Shown in pieces: positions 13,326-21,384 of a DNA stretch of 60,407 nt. How positions within the stretch are numbered: the first letter of the stretch is position 1; each line of letters opens with the position of its first letter. A program made the position numbers and the translations under genes. The stretch covers positions 1 through 60,407 of the forward strand of contig QCNX01000003.1 in the NCBI GenBank assembly GCA_003210015.1, in the 5' to 3' direction. Origin of the DNA: Pelagibacteraceae bacterium AG-426-P20. GTDB taxonomy: Bacteria > Pseudomonadota > Alphaproteobacteria > Pelagibacterales > Pelagibacteraceae. A model generated the notes under the pieces. It worked only from the letters and a program-made list of their open reading frames with translations, was not told the DNA's origin and made no database searches.

Positions 13326-15103
13326 TGAAATATCCTAAAGAATATCTTGATGAAATTAAAACAAGGTTAAAAGTTTCAACTGTTGTTTCAAAGACCGTTG
13401 TCTTAAAAAAAAGGGGCAAAGAGTTTGTTGGTTTGTCTCCATTTAAAAATGAAAAAACACCATCATTTACTGTAAACGATGAAAAAGAATTTTACCATTG
13501 TTTTGCAACATCAGAGCATGGAAACATTTTTGATTTCGTCATGAAAATTCAAAATCTTAAATTTGGTGAAGCAGTAAAGTATTTAGCTCAATTAGCCGGT
13601 ATGCAGCCTTATATGTTTTCAAAACAAGATGAAGAAAGAGAAAAAAAGTGGAGAGAGTACCAATCAATCTTTAGTCAATACGTAGATTTTTATCATAATG
13701 AATTATTAAAAAATCAAAATTATTCTGTTGCAAGAGATTATTTAAAAAATAGATCTTTAACTAAAGAGGAAGTTAAAAAATTTAAAATTGGGTATATAGA
13801 AAAAAATCCAAATTATTATGAAAAATTAAAAAAAGATTTTAGTGAACAAACTTTACTAGATACTGGATTATTTTATTTAGATGAAAAGAAAAAAGTTTAT
13901 GTAGAAAGATTTAGAGGAAGACTTATTTTTCCAATTAATAATATATCAGGACAACCCATTGCTCTTGGCGGAAGGATAATTGAAAAAAGTGACTTTCTTG
14001 CAAAATATATAAATTCTCCAGAGACTAACTTTTTTAAAAAGGGATCAAATTTATATAACCTTGATCAAGCAAGAAAATTGTCTAACAAACTTGATCATAT
14101 TTATTTAGTTGAAGGATATATGGATGTAGTTGGTTTGAATAAAAATGGTATTGAAAATACAGTTGCTAATCTTGGAACATCATTGACAGATAAACAAATT
14201 TTAACTTTAAATCAATTCTTTGATGATATTATTATTTGTTTCGATGGTGATGAAAGTGGTTATAAAGCTGCTTTAAGAGCAGCTGAAAATTCAATTAAAG
14301 AATTAAAACCAGAGAAACAGATCTCTTTTTTATTTTTACCAGACGGTGAAGATCCTGACAGTTACGTAAATAAAAATAGTAGAAATTTTTTTATAGATTT
14401 TACCAAGCAAAATAAAATTTCAATTCATCAATTTATTTTCAGTCATTATAAAAAACAGACAGAAAATAATCCATCTTCAATGGCAATTTTTGAAAAAAAA
14501 TTAAGATCAATAGCAAATACAATTAAAGATGACTATATTAAAAAATATGTTCTCGAATATTTTTTAGAAAAAATAGCGGAATTAACTCCACACTCAAACT
14601 ACAATAAAAAAAATTATAATTATAAAAAAACTATTAAATCTTTAGATAGCACTAAGAAAATATTTAGAGATAGCCAATCTCTCACTGGAGTTGAGCTTAA
14701 AGAATTTTCATTGTTGTATTTATTGATTAATAACTCAAATTTAATTCAAGAAAATTTACATTTAATTGAAAATATCAAATTATTTACAGAAGTTAACAGA
14801 CAGGTTTTTGAAGAATTGCTCTCAAAACTTAAATCAGGAGAAAAATTATTAATCGATGAGATGAATATTGATAAGCAATTATTGGATAAAATTGAAAAAT
14901 TTGCACCTATTAAACATATTTTAAAAAATAAATTAAAAGATGATTATGAAATAATAGAATTATTTGAAGACATTAGTCGCGATCTTATAAATTATGATTT
15001 AGAGCATAGAATCCAGGAACTAGAATCAAAATTTTCAAAAGATCTGAGCGAAGTAACTTTTAATGAGCTAAAAGAGCTTAAAAAAAAGCAAAATATCAAT
15101 TAA
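13325..15103 (+). CDS. dnaG: DNA primase (DnaG)
   Basis: DnaG makes RNA primers for DNA replication. Three parts are visible in 592 residues. The N-terminal CHC2-type module (residues 1-100) has the conserved EKTPSF and EFYHCF, but its zinc ligands are mostly gone: SPFK replaces CPFH and ATSEHG replaces GCGAHG. The TOPRIM catalytic core follows, with LVEGYMDV near residue 262 and the acidic CFDGDESGYKAALRA near 307. The C-terminal part is a helical DnaB-interaction region, lysine-rich and poorly conserved. It is coupled to yqeY by a TAATG overlap and precedes rpoD, a shortened relative of the macromolecular-synthesis operon. Confidence 0.95.
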   Translation: MKYPKEYLDEIKTRLKVSTVVSKTVVLKKRGKEFVGLSPFKNEKTPSFTVNDEKEFYHCFATSEHGNIFDFVMKIQNLKFGEAVKYLAQLAGMQPYMFSKQDEEREKKWREYQSIFSQYVDFYHNELLKNQNYSVARDYLKNRSLTKEEVKKFKIGYIEKNPNYYEKLKKDFSEQTLLDTGLFYLDEKKKVYVERFRGRLIFPINNISGQPIALGGRIIEKSDFLAKYINSPETNFFKKGSNLYNLDQARKLSNKLDHIYLVEGYMDVVGLNKNGIENTVANLGTSLTDKQILTLNQFFDDIIICFDGDESGYKAALRAAENSIKELKPEKQISFLFLPDGEDPDSYVNKNSRNFFIDFTKQNKISIHQFIFSHYKKQTENNPSSMAIFEKKLRSIANTIKDDYIKKYVLEYFLEKIAELTPHSNYNKKNYNYKKTIKSLDSTKKIFRDSQSLTGVELKEFSLLYLLINNSNLIQENLHLIENIKLFTEVNRQVFEELLSKLKSGEKLLIDEMNIDKQLLDKIEKFAPIKHILKNKLKDDYEIIELFEDISRDLINYDLEHRIQELESKFSKDLSEVTFNELKELKKKQNIN

Positions 15104-15170
15104 GAGAAGAAAATTAGTAATGGATTTTTGCTGATTTGATATTATATAAGACTTCCAAACTTATATTACC

Positions 15171-16994
15171 GTGGAAAGAATTATAACAAAATCATTTGCT
15201 AGACTAATGGGTCGAGGAACTCATAGGGGATTTATAACTTACGAGGAACTAAGCAAATCATTAGGTAAAAGAAATCTTTCTAATGAAAACTTATCTCAAG
15301 CATTTATTCATATTTTAGAAGAAGGCGTAACATTAGTAGAAAAAAAATCTGATTATAAAGTTTTAAGAAAAAAAGAAAATTCATCAAAAGAAGAGGGCAA
15401 AACTATTGAAAAAAGTGACGACCCAATTCGAATGTACCTTAGAGAAATGGGCGGTGTTGAACTTCTTTCTAGAGAAGGAGAAATTGCAATCGCAAAAAGA
15501 ATAGAGGCCGGTAAAGATGTAATGTTAATAGCATTATCACAGAGTCCGATTACTGCGCAACAATTTTTTGAATGGAATGAAAAATTACAGAAAGATGAAA
15601 TTTTAGTTAGAGAAATTATAGATATTGACACTAACTACATGGAAGATGAAAGTACAGGACCGAGCGCAAAACAAAAGAATGCAGGAGAAACAGATAAAGA
15701 AGATGGATCAAACGAAGATGATGATGATTTCAATCCTACGCTTGCTGCAATGGAGTCAGAAATTAGACCAAAAGTTCTTAAAACAGTTCATATACTTACA
15801 AAAGAGTACAATAAATTAATTAAGTATCAAAAAGAAAAGCTAGATTGTATTTTAAACTCTCAAACTTTTTCATCAACAAAAGAGAAAGGTTATGAAAAAA
15901 TAGTTAATGATATTTTGGAAAATATAAAATCCCTTCAATTATCTCCATCTGTTTTAGAAGATCTTGTACAAAAACATTATATTGAAAACAAAAAAATTGT
16001 TTCTTTAGAAGGAAACCTTTTAAGACTTGCAATGGATCATAAAATTTCAAGAAATGAATTTATTAAATTTTATATAGGAAATGAAATTAATCCTAATTTA
16101 AAAAAATTTTTAGATACTAATGTGGTCTGGAAACAATTTTTTGCTAAAAATAAAGAAGAGTTTAAAAATATAAGGGAAAGATTAATAGAAATAAGTCACA
16201 AACTGGGAATGTCGGTGACTGACTTTAAAAAATTAGTAAGCAGAGTTCAAAAAGGTGAAAAAGAATCTAGAATAGCAAAAAAAGAGATGGTTGAAGCAAA
16301 TTTGAGGTTAGTTATTTCTATTGCTAAGAAATACACTAACAGAGGCTTGCAATTTTTAGATTTGATTCAAGAAGGAAATATTGGTCTAATGAAGGCAGTC
16401 GATAAGTTTGAATACAGAAGAGGTTATAAATTTTCAACTTATGCTACTTGGTGGATTAGACAGGCAATTACAAGATCAATCGCAGACCAAGCCAGAACAA
16501 TCAGAATTCCAGTTCACATGATAGAAACAATTAATAAAATTGTTAGAACCCAAAGATTAATATTGAGTGAATTTGGAAGAGAAGCTACCCCAGAAGAATT
16601 AGCAAAAAAACTTAGAATGCCATTAGACAAAGTAAGGAAAGTATTAAAAATTTCTAAAGAACCAGTTTCACTAGAAAAACCAGTTGGGGATGAAGAAGAC
16701 AGTAGCTTAGGAGATTTTATTGAGGATACAAAGGCTCTAGCACCATTAGAACAAGCTATTAAATCAAATTTAGGTGAAGCAACTACAAAGATACTTTCAA
16801 CTTTAACACCAAGAGAAGAAAGGGTTTTAAGAATGAGATTTGGTGTTGGGATGAATACTGATCATACTCTTGAAGAAGTGGGATTACAATTTTCTGTAAC
16901 TAGAGAAAGGATAAGACAAATAGAAGCCAAAGCCCTTAGAAAATTAAAACATCCTAGCAGATCTAAGCAATTAAAGAGTTTCTTAGAAAGCTAA
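15171..16994 (+). CDS. rpoD: Primary sigma factor RpoD (sigma-70)
   Basis: The housekeeping sigma factor directs RNA polymerase to promoters. I accept the GTG start at 15171 because it gives a region 1.1-like N-terminus ([13 protein letters not shown]); a later ATG at MGRG is possible. Region 1.2 ([21 protein letters not shown]) lies near residue 85, followed by a long acidic non-conserved region. Region 2 carries [16 protein letters not shown] and [15 protein letters not shown], which recognises and melts the -10. Region 4 carries [22 protein letters not shown], which binds the -35. The 607-residue length and the presence of region 1.1 separate it from RpoH-type sigmas. Confidence 0.97.
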   Translation: MERIITKSFARLMGRGTHRGFITYEELSKSLGKRNLSNENLSQAFIHILEEGVTLVEKKSDYKVLRKKENSSKEEGKTIEKSDDPIRMYLREMGGVELLSREGEIAIAKRIEAGKDVMLIALSQSPITAQQFFEWNEKLQKDEILVREIIDIDTNYMEDESTGPSAKQKNAGETDKEDGSNEDDDDFNPTLAAMESEIRPKVLKTVHILTKEYNKLIKYQKEKLDCILNSQTFSSTKEKGYEKIVNDILENIKSLQLSPSVLEDLVQKHYIENKKIVSLEGNLLRLAMDHKISRNEFIKFYIGNEINPNLKKFLDTNVVWKQFFAKNKEEFKNIRERLIEISHKLGMSVTDFKKLVSRVQKGEKESRIAKKEMVEANLRLVISIAKKYTNRGLQFLDLIQEGNIGLMKAVDKFEYRRGYKFSTYATWWIRQAITRSIADQARTIRIPVHMIETINKIVRTQRLILSEFGREATPEELAKKLRMPLDKVRKVLKISKEPVSLEKPVGDEEDSSLGDFIEDTKALAPLEQAIKSNLGEATTKILSTLTPREERVLRMRFGVGMNTDHTLEEVGLQFSVTRERIRQIEAKALRKLKHPSRSKQLKSFLES

Positions 16995-17043
16995 TATTTT
17001 AAAAAGTAATTATTTTTAAAAATATAAATTTTATTTAAATTTA

Positions 17044-18297
17044 ATGAGTAATTTTTTTTTATTGAAAAGATTTCAGTATAATTATTTTTTAATATTATTT
17101 ATTTTTATTCCAGTATCATTTATTATTGGTCCATTAATATCTCTTATTAATATTTTATTAATTGATATCTCTTTTGTAATCTATCTAATTTATAATAAAG
17201 AATCATCATTTTTAAAAACACAACCATTTAAATACCTTCTAATTTTATACATATATCTAATTTTTAACTCATTAATCTCATTTGACCAAAGTATAGGTTT
17301 GATGAGAAATTTAGGATTTATTAGAATGATAATTTTTTTTATAGCTGTGAATTATTTTTTTAATCAAAAACTATTTTTTGATAGAGTTTTTTTGGGCTGG
17401 TCTATTTTTTTTTCAATTATTATTACTGATGTTTTCATAGAATCTTTCTATGGTAAAAATATTCTTGGATATGGTGGTGAGGATTTTAGAAGAATAGTAA
17501 GTTTTTTTAAAGATGAACCAATAGTTGGAGGATTTATAAATGCATTCTATTTAATTTTAACTGCATATATAATGAAAAATTTTAGATTAAATTCTAAGAT
17601 TATCTTTATAATTTTATCTTTGATTATATTATTTTCTATAATTGTTACTGGAGAAAGATCAAATAGCATCAAAGCTTTTTTAGCATTGTCACTTTTCTTC
17701 TTGCTATATAAAGAATATGCTTTCAAAATCAAAATATTATTTTTCTCATTTGCTATACTGGCTGTTAGTTTAGTTATTATCAATTCTCCTTTTTTAAAAA
17801 ATAGATTTATTGATCAAATAAGTCATGACTTAAAAAATTTTAATAATAACATTTATTTCAAACTTCAACTTTCTGGATTAGAAACTTTTAATAACAACAA
17901 ACTTTTTGGAGTTGGTAACAAAAATTATCGATTAATCACTTGTCAAGAAAATAGAAAACCTGAAGGAGGAGTCTATAATGAGAAATACGCCTGCTCAACA
18001 CATCCTCATCAAATTTATTTTGATTTTTTATCAGAACATGGCTTAGTAGGTTTCTCATTATTAATGTGGATTTTTTATAAATTAATTTTTTCTAAAATTA
18101 GAATAATATTTTTAAGCAATAACTATGTCCAAATTGGAAGTTTTTGTTATCTTTTATTTACATTCACACCTCTAATTCCTAGTGGAGCATTTTTTAATGA
18201 TTATTTACTAACTTTATTTTTTATAAATTTATCAATTTTTTATGGCTCAAACCCTGATATGAATATTTATAATAAATTTTACAAAAAACGATTATAA
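17044..18297 (+). CDS. O-antigen ligase/Wzy-like polytopic membrane protein
   Basis: This 417-residue protein is almost entirely hydrophobic, with roughly ten transmembrane segments. A periplasmic loop near residues 300-330 contains HPHQIYFDFLSEHGLVGF, the hallmark of the O-antigen ligase (WaaL/Wzy_C) superfamily, and a TGERSNS loop lies near residue 202. Such proteins join or polymerise glycans on lipid carriers at the periplasmic face of the inner membrane. Ligase and polymerase cannot be told apart from sequence alone. No glycosyltransferases flank it; it sits alone between rpoD and two tRNA genes, a setting where variable envelope genes are often found. Confidence 0.78.
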   Translation: MSNFFLLKRFQYNYFLILFIFIPVSFIIGPLISLINILLIDISFVIYLIYNKESSFLKTQPFKYLLILYIYLIFNSLISFDQSIGLMRNLGFIRMIIFFIAVNYFFNQKLFFDRVFLGWSIFFSIIITDVFIESFYGKNILGYGGEDFRRIVSFFKDEPIVGGFINAFYLILTAYIMKNFRLNSKIIFIILSLIILFSIIVTGERSNSIKAFLALSLFFLLYKEYAFKIKILFFSFAILAVSLVIINSPFLKNRFIDQISHDLKNFNNNIYFKLQLSGLETFNNNKLFGVGNKNYRLITCQENRKPEGGVYNEKYACSTHPHQIYFDFLSEHGLVGFSLLMWIFYKLIFSKIRIIFLSNNYVQIGSFCYLLFTFTPLIPSGAFFNDYLLTLFFINLSIFYGSNPDMNIYNKFYKKRL

Positions 18298-18302
18298 TTT
18301 TT

Positions 18303-18377
18303 GGGCCGTTAGCTCAATAGTAGAGTACTGCATTGACATTGCAGGGGTAGTTGGAGCGTAACCAACACGGCCCACCA
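18303..18377 (+). tRNA. tRNA-Val (anticodon GAC) with non-canonical elbow loops
   Basis: The acceptor stem GGGCCGT/ACGGCCC is perfect and CCA is encoded. The anticodon arm CTGCA-TTGACAT-TGCAG gives anticodon GAC. The T-stem GTTGG/CCAAC is perfect, but the T-loop reads AGCGTAA instead of the TTCRANN consensus. The D-loop AATAGTA has seven bases and a single G rather than GG. The intact stems, the CCA end and the 75-base length argue for a real gene with unusual tertiary contacts, not a decayed copy. It begins five bases after the upstream ORF stop, so it is probably transcribed from within or through that gene. Confidence 0.88.
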
Positions 18378-18389
18378 TTAATTATTATC

Positions 18390-18420
18390 TTGATTGATAA
18401 CTCTTTAAAAATGATATAAT
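18390..18420 (+). promoter_or_regulatory. Probable sigma-70 promoter for the CAT-anticodon tRNA
   Basis: A perfect TATAAT at 18415-18420 lies 13 bases before the tRNA. Candidate -35 elements are TTGATA (18394-18399, 15-base spacer) or TTGATT (18390-18395, 19-base spacer). The predicted start is near 18427, giving a leader of about 7 bases. The spacing is imperfect, so only the -10 is strong. Confidence 0.55.
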
Positions 18421-18433
18421 TAGTTTCACATTT

Positions 18434-18510
18434 GGGCCTGTAGCTCAGTTGGTTAGAGCAGTACACTCATAATGTATTGGTCCCAGGTTCGAGTCCTGGC
18501 GGGCCCACCA
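18434..18510 (+). tRNA. tRNA with CAT anticodon, probably tRNA-Ile2 (lysidine type)
   Basis: This is a canonical 77-base tRNA with encoded CCA. The acceptor GGGCCTG/CGGGCCC has one G-T pair, the D-loop has GG, the T-loop is TTCGAGT, and the anticodon loop CTCATAA gives CAT. CAT tRNAs can be initiator Met, elongator Met or Ile2 (C34 modified to lysidine by TilS to read ATA). A paired first acceptor base excludes the usual initiator. The GGGCC acceptor and the TTGGTC variable region resemble Ile2 more than elongator Met. I lean to Ile2, which would matter in an ATA-rich genome. Confidence 0.8.
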
Positions 18511-18542
18511 AACTCAATTAAATTTATATTCAGAAATTTAAA

Positions 18543-19130
18543 TTATTCTTTAATAAAATTTTCTAAAGTTTTAAATAATGCATTAACGTCACCATTATTA
18601 GAATTAAGAACAGAGGCAAACTCCTCTTTTTGTGTTCTTGCTAGACTTAGACCTTCAATAATCAAATCTCTTATTAGAGGAGTTTCAGCATTCTTAGTAT
18701 AGATCCTCCAATTTATATTAATTTCAGGTCTTTCGTCAGTTGCTATCAAGATACTTTTAACAATAGTATAATTTTCATTTAGTTTTTCTTTATCGTAAAC
18801 ATCAATTTCAGGGTTTGTGTATTCTGCCAATCTGCTTGAAAAACTTTTTAAAAAATATTTTTCAAATAATTCTGAGTATTTTTTTTTCTCTGAATCATTT
18901 AGATTTTTTCTCACAGATCCGAGTGTGTAAAAACCAATACCTTTTATATCAACAGTATCCTTTGCAATTAATTCAAGCCTTTTTATTTTTTCTTCCTTAC
19001 TTATATTTTCAGAAAGCAATTTCGACGCTCTATTAACAGTAGATTGAACAAATATATCTGCTTCAATAGCTATAACATTATTAGATAATAATGATAAAAT
19101 AAAAATTATTGCAAATAATTTTCGCATCAT
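18543..19130 (-). CDS. mlaC: MlaC-type phospholipid-binding protein (Ttg2D)
   Basis: MlaC is the periplasmic shuttle that carries phospholipids between outer-membrane MlaA and the inner-membrane MlaFEDB transporter. The 195-residue protein starts with a signal peptide (KLFAIIFILSLLSNNVIA). A helical N-terminal part with VDIKGIGFYTLG and LNDSEKKKYSELFEKYFLKSFSSRL follows, the usual Ttg2D core. Near the end are NWRIYTKNAETPLIRDLIIEGLSLARTQKEEF, matching the lipid-pocket half. It lies directly downstream of mlaA on the same strand with an 18-base gap. The ABC transporter genes are not in this window. Confidence 0.9.
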   Translation of the reverse strand: MMRKLFAIIFILSLLSNNVIAIEADIFVQSTVNRASKLLSENISKEEKIKRLELIAKDTVDIKGIGFYTLGSVRKNLNDSEKKKYSELFEKYFLKSFSSRLAEYTNPEIDVYDKEKLNENYTIVKSILIATDERPEININWRIYTKNAETPLIRDLIIEGLSLARTQKEEFASVLNSNNGDVNALFKTLENFIKE

Positions 19131-19148
19131 ATTAATTAAAATGATTTT

Positions 19149-19931
19149 TTAATTTTCTATTTCTTCCCAATCACTGTCATTTTGAGTGCTAACAATTTTT
19201 TTGGAATTTAATATTTTTTGCTGTCTATCTTGTAAGTATAAACTCTTTACAGAGGCATAAAAATCTATTGAATTTTTCTCAAGATTTTCGATTGAGTCAA
19301 AATTTTTAGCTCTAAAATCTACTCCTGCAGTTGCTTTTGATGAATAAAAATCAAAATCACTAAAATATTGGGTATCGTTTTTAACAGAAACATTATACCA
19401 AGCATCTCCTCCCATAAAATTAGCAACAGATGAAACAGTATCTCTTGCAGTGCTTGGGCCTAAAATAGGCAAAACAAGATAACAACCTGGACCTACACCA
19501 GCAACGGCTAACGATTGGCCATAATCCTCTTTTTCATATTTTACAAAACCCATTGCCTCAGCGGCATCAGCTAAACCTAAAATTCCTATTGTTGTATTTA
19601 TCACAAAACGTCCAGTATTCACGCCTGCTTTTTTAAATTCACCTTGAAGAATATTATTCGGAATAGTTACTAAGTTTGATAAGTTGTCCAGGAAATTACT
19701 AGTTCCGTTTTTAATAGGTGAAGGAAAAGATCTATATATGTTAGCGACTGGTTTGAATATTGCTTTATCTAGTCCTTGATTTAGAGCAAAAGACGCCCTG
19801 TTAAAACCTTCTGAGCAATCTTTTATTTCAGCAGGATTATTTTTCTTTAAAACTAAATCTCCATCAGATGAAGCATTAACATTTAGAGTTAGCGTCAAAG
19901 TTGTAATTAAAATTATTGCTATTTTTTTCAT
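19149..19931 (-). CDS. mlaA: MlaA (VacJ) outer-membrane lipid asymmetry protein
   Basis: MlaA removes mislocalised phospholipids from the outer leaflet and hands them to MlaC. I use the inner start MKKIAIILITTLTLTLNVNAS, giving 260 residues, because it exposes a signal peptide; the 275-residue ORF adds a leader that hides it. The VacJ core is clear: EGFNRASFALNQGLDKAI, a SNFLDNLSNLVTIPNNILQG segment, FVINTTIGILGLADAA, and GPGCYLVLPILGPSTARD. E. coli MlaA is a lipoprotein, but here the signal ends in NVNASS with no lipobox Cys, so the protein may be released or held only by its own amphipathic ring. Confidence 0.92.
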   Translation of the reverse strand: MKKIAIILITTLTLTLNVNASSDGDLVLKKNNPAEIKDCSEGFNRASFALNQGLDKAIFKPVANIYRSFPSPIKNGTSNFLDNLSNLVTIPNNILQGEFKKAGVNTGRFVINTTIGILGLADAAEAMGFVKYEKEDYGQSLAVAGVGPGCYLVLPILGPSTARDTVSSVANFMGGDAWYNVSVKNDTQYFSDFDFYSSKATAGVDFRAKNFDSIENLEKNSIDFYASVKSLYLQDRQQKILNSKKIVSTQNDSDWEEIEN

Positions 19932-19997
19932 CGTTGAGGTTCTTATATTATACTTTAACTTAATGTAAATTAACAATTAAACCATTATATAGCATAA

Positions 19998-20729
19998 ATG
20001 TGGCCTAAAATAACAAATAACTATTCTCCAAACTTTAATTATCTAAAAAGATCAAAAAAAAAGATCAAATTTATAATTCTTCATTACACTGGAATGAGGA
20101 ACGAGTCATTAGCTATAAAAAGGTTGTGTAACCCAAAAGCAAATGTGAGTTCTCATTATTTTATTAAAAAAAATGGAAATATTTTGCAGCTCGTGCCCGA
20201 CTTGTACGAAGCATGGCATGCAGGCAAATCTTCATGGAAAAAAAATAAATATTTGAATAAAACTTCAATAGGTATTGAAATCCATAACTCTGGTCACGAT
20301 TATATTTATGAAAATTTCTCTACAAAGCAAATTAACTCACTAAAAAAATTGCTAAAGAAATTAGTAGAAATATATAAAATTGATAAAAAAAATATATTAG
20401 GGCATTCAGATATTGCTCCTAATCGTAAAAAAGATCCAGGTGAAAAGTTTCCTTGGAAAGATCTATCAAAAATTAAACTTGCAAAATGGCACAATTTTAG
20501 TGAAAAAAAAATTCGAAAATTGAGATTAATTAAATTAACTTACAATGAAGAAAATAAGTTTTTAAAAAATTTATTTAAAATTGGTTATAACTTGTCGAGA
20601 AGCTCAAAACTAAGATCTGAAAAAAAACTGATTTTTAAAGCATTTCAAAGAAGATTTAGACAAAGCTTAATTAACGGTAAATCTGATCAAGAATGTCTAT
20701 TAATAAGTAAAAACCTAATAAAATCATAG
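19998..20729 (+). CDS. N-acetylmuramoyl-L-alanine amidase, Amidase_2 (AmpD/AmiD type)
   Basis: This 243-residue zinc amidase cleaves the bond between MurNAc and the peptide stem. Zinc and catalytic motifs are ILHYTGM near residue 30, NVSSHYFIKKNG, SIGIEIHNSGHDY, and GHSDIAPNRKKDPGEKFPW. The tail (residues 190-243, with FKAFQRRFRQSLINGKSD) looks like a worn peptidoglycan-binding module of the kind fused to AmiD proteins. No signal peptide is visible, so a cytoplasmic role in muropeptide recycling fits better than AmiD's outer-membrane role; this is inference. It immediately precedes the RNase P RNA promoter. Confidence 0.87.
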   Translation: MWPKITNNYSPNFNYLKRSKKKIKFIILHYTGMRNESLAIKRLCNPKANVSSHYFIKKNGNILQLVPDLYEAWHAGKSSWKKNKYLNKTSIGIEIHNSGHDYIYENFSTKQINSLKKLLKKLVEIYKIDKKNILGHSDIAPNRKKDPGEKFPWKDLSKIKLAKWHNFSEKKIRKLRLIKLTYNEENKFLKNLFKIGYNLSRSSKLRSEKKLIFKAFQRRFRQSLINGKSDQECLLISKNLIKS

Positions 20730-20739
20730 ATAATAGTTC

Positions 20740-20768
20740 TTGAAAAAAAATTAGTTGATTATAAATAT
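20740..20768 (+). promoter_or_regulatory. Probable sigma-70 promoter for rnpB
   Basis: TTGAAA (20740-20745) lies 14-16 bases before an overlapping TATAAATAT -10 region (20760-20768). A start about seven bases later falls at 20772-20774, exactly where the P1 helix of the RNase P RNA begins. Confidence 0.5.
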
Positions 20769-20771
20769 AGA

Positions 20772-21129
20772 GAGCCAGATAAATGACTTGTCGCTTTAAT
20801 TTATATTAAAGAGGAAAGTCCGGGCTCCGCAAGGATACAGTGCCAGGTAATACCTGGCGGGGGAAACCCCAGGGATAGTGCCACAGAAAATAAACCGCCA
20901 TAACATGGCAAGGGTGAAAAGGTGTGGTAAGAGCACACCGGTTCTATTGGTAACAATGAACGCTGGAAAACCCCACTGGGAGCAAGACTAAGTAGAGGTG
21001 ACATTGTGTAAAAACTAAAAGCCATCCTTGGCTAGTCATCAGGGTTAGTTGCTTGAGCTTGAGAGTGATCTTAAGCCTAGACAAATGATAAGTTTAAATG
21101 ACAGAACCCGGCTTATAGTTTATCTGGCA
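20772..21129 (+). ncRNA. rnpB: RNase P RNA, bacterial type A
   Basis: This is the catalytic RNA that removes tRNA 5' leaders. Conserved blocks appear in order: GAGGAAAGTCCGGGCTCC near the 5' end, CAGAAAATAAACCGCC, AAGGGTGAAAAGGTG with GGTAAGAGCACACCG, GGAGCAAGACTAAGTAG, and near the 3' end ACAAATGATAAG and ACAGAACCCGGCTTATAG. The ends GCCAGATAAA and TTTATCTGGC pair to form P1, fixing the boundaries to within a few bases. The predicted 74-residue antisense ORF here is a shadow. Confidence 0.96.
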
Positions 21130-21174
21130 AGTTATTCACAATATTAAATATCAATAAATAATATGTTCACCTTT

Positions 21175-21196
21175 TGATTCACTCTTGAATCATTTT
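21175..21196 (+). terminator. Possible weak intrinsic terminator after rnpB
   Basis: TGATTCA and TGAATCA form a perfect 7-bp stem with a CTCT loop, followed by only four T residues. It lies 46 bases after the P1 end. The low GC content makes it a weak candidate. Confidence 0.4.
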
Positions 21197-21210
21197 CGTT
21201 CTATTTATTC

Positions 21211-21245
21211 AGTTCTTAATTGTAATAGATTTTAAATTAAGAATT
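21211..21245. repeat. AT-rich inverted repeat in the rnpB-mraZ gap
   Basis: AGTTCTTAATT pairs with AATTAAGAATT across a 13-base loop, 11 bp including one G-T pair. In such an AT-rich region this can arise by chance. It is the only other structure I see in the 255-base gap apart from the candidate rnpB terminator and the mraZ promoter region. Confidence 0.3.
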
Positions 21246-21313
21246 CAAATTTTAACTCAAATCAAGTACTAAAAATATAGTCATATATTGCAAAAATCAG
21301 TAAAAAAGACTAT

Positions 21314-21342
21314 TTGACTAATTCATTAAAAACCCATAATAT
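21314..21342 (+). promoter_or_regulatory. Sigma-70 promoter of the mraZ-ftsZ division cluster
   Basis: TTGACT (21314-21319) and TAATAT (21337-21342) are separated by exactly 17 bases. The predicted start is near 21349, about 36 bases before the mraZ ATG. It is the only good promoter seen ahead of this cluster. Confidence 0.65.
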
Positions 21343-21365
21343 CCCATATATTCCCAAATATTGGG
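21333..21365 (-). promoter_or_regulatory. MraZ operator: three TGGG boxes at 10-bp spacing
   Basis: On the minus strand, TGGG occurs at 21353-21356, 21343-21346 and 21333-21336, so box starts are exactly 10 bp apart (TGGGN plus five bases). This is the arrangement known for E. coli MraZ. One box lies in the spacer, one touches the -10 and one lies just past the predicted start, an ideal repressor position. A fourth TGGG on the plus strand (21362-21365) makes a CCCAAATATTGGG dyad. Autorepression by MraZ is inferred. Confidence 0.65.
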
Positions 21366-21384
21366 TATATAGAAATTATGAATT

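Noticed and set aside
16995-17043. TATTTTTAAAAATA palindrome after rpoD as a terminator
   Set aside because: Pure A/T palindrome, unstable and common by chance here; no T-tract follows that would make it convincing.
18293-18298. TATAAT just before tRNA-Val as its promoter
   Set aside because: A start seven bases later would fall inside the mature tRNA, so it cannot drive this gene; another TATAAT at 18268 is possible but lacks a clear -35.
20801-21025. 74-residue minus-strand ORF
   Set aside because: It lies wholly inside the RNase P RNA and is an accidental open frame.
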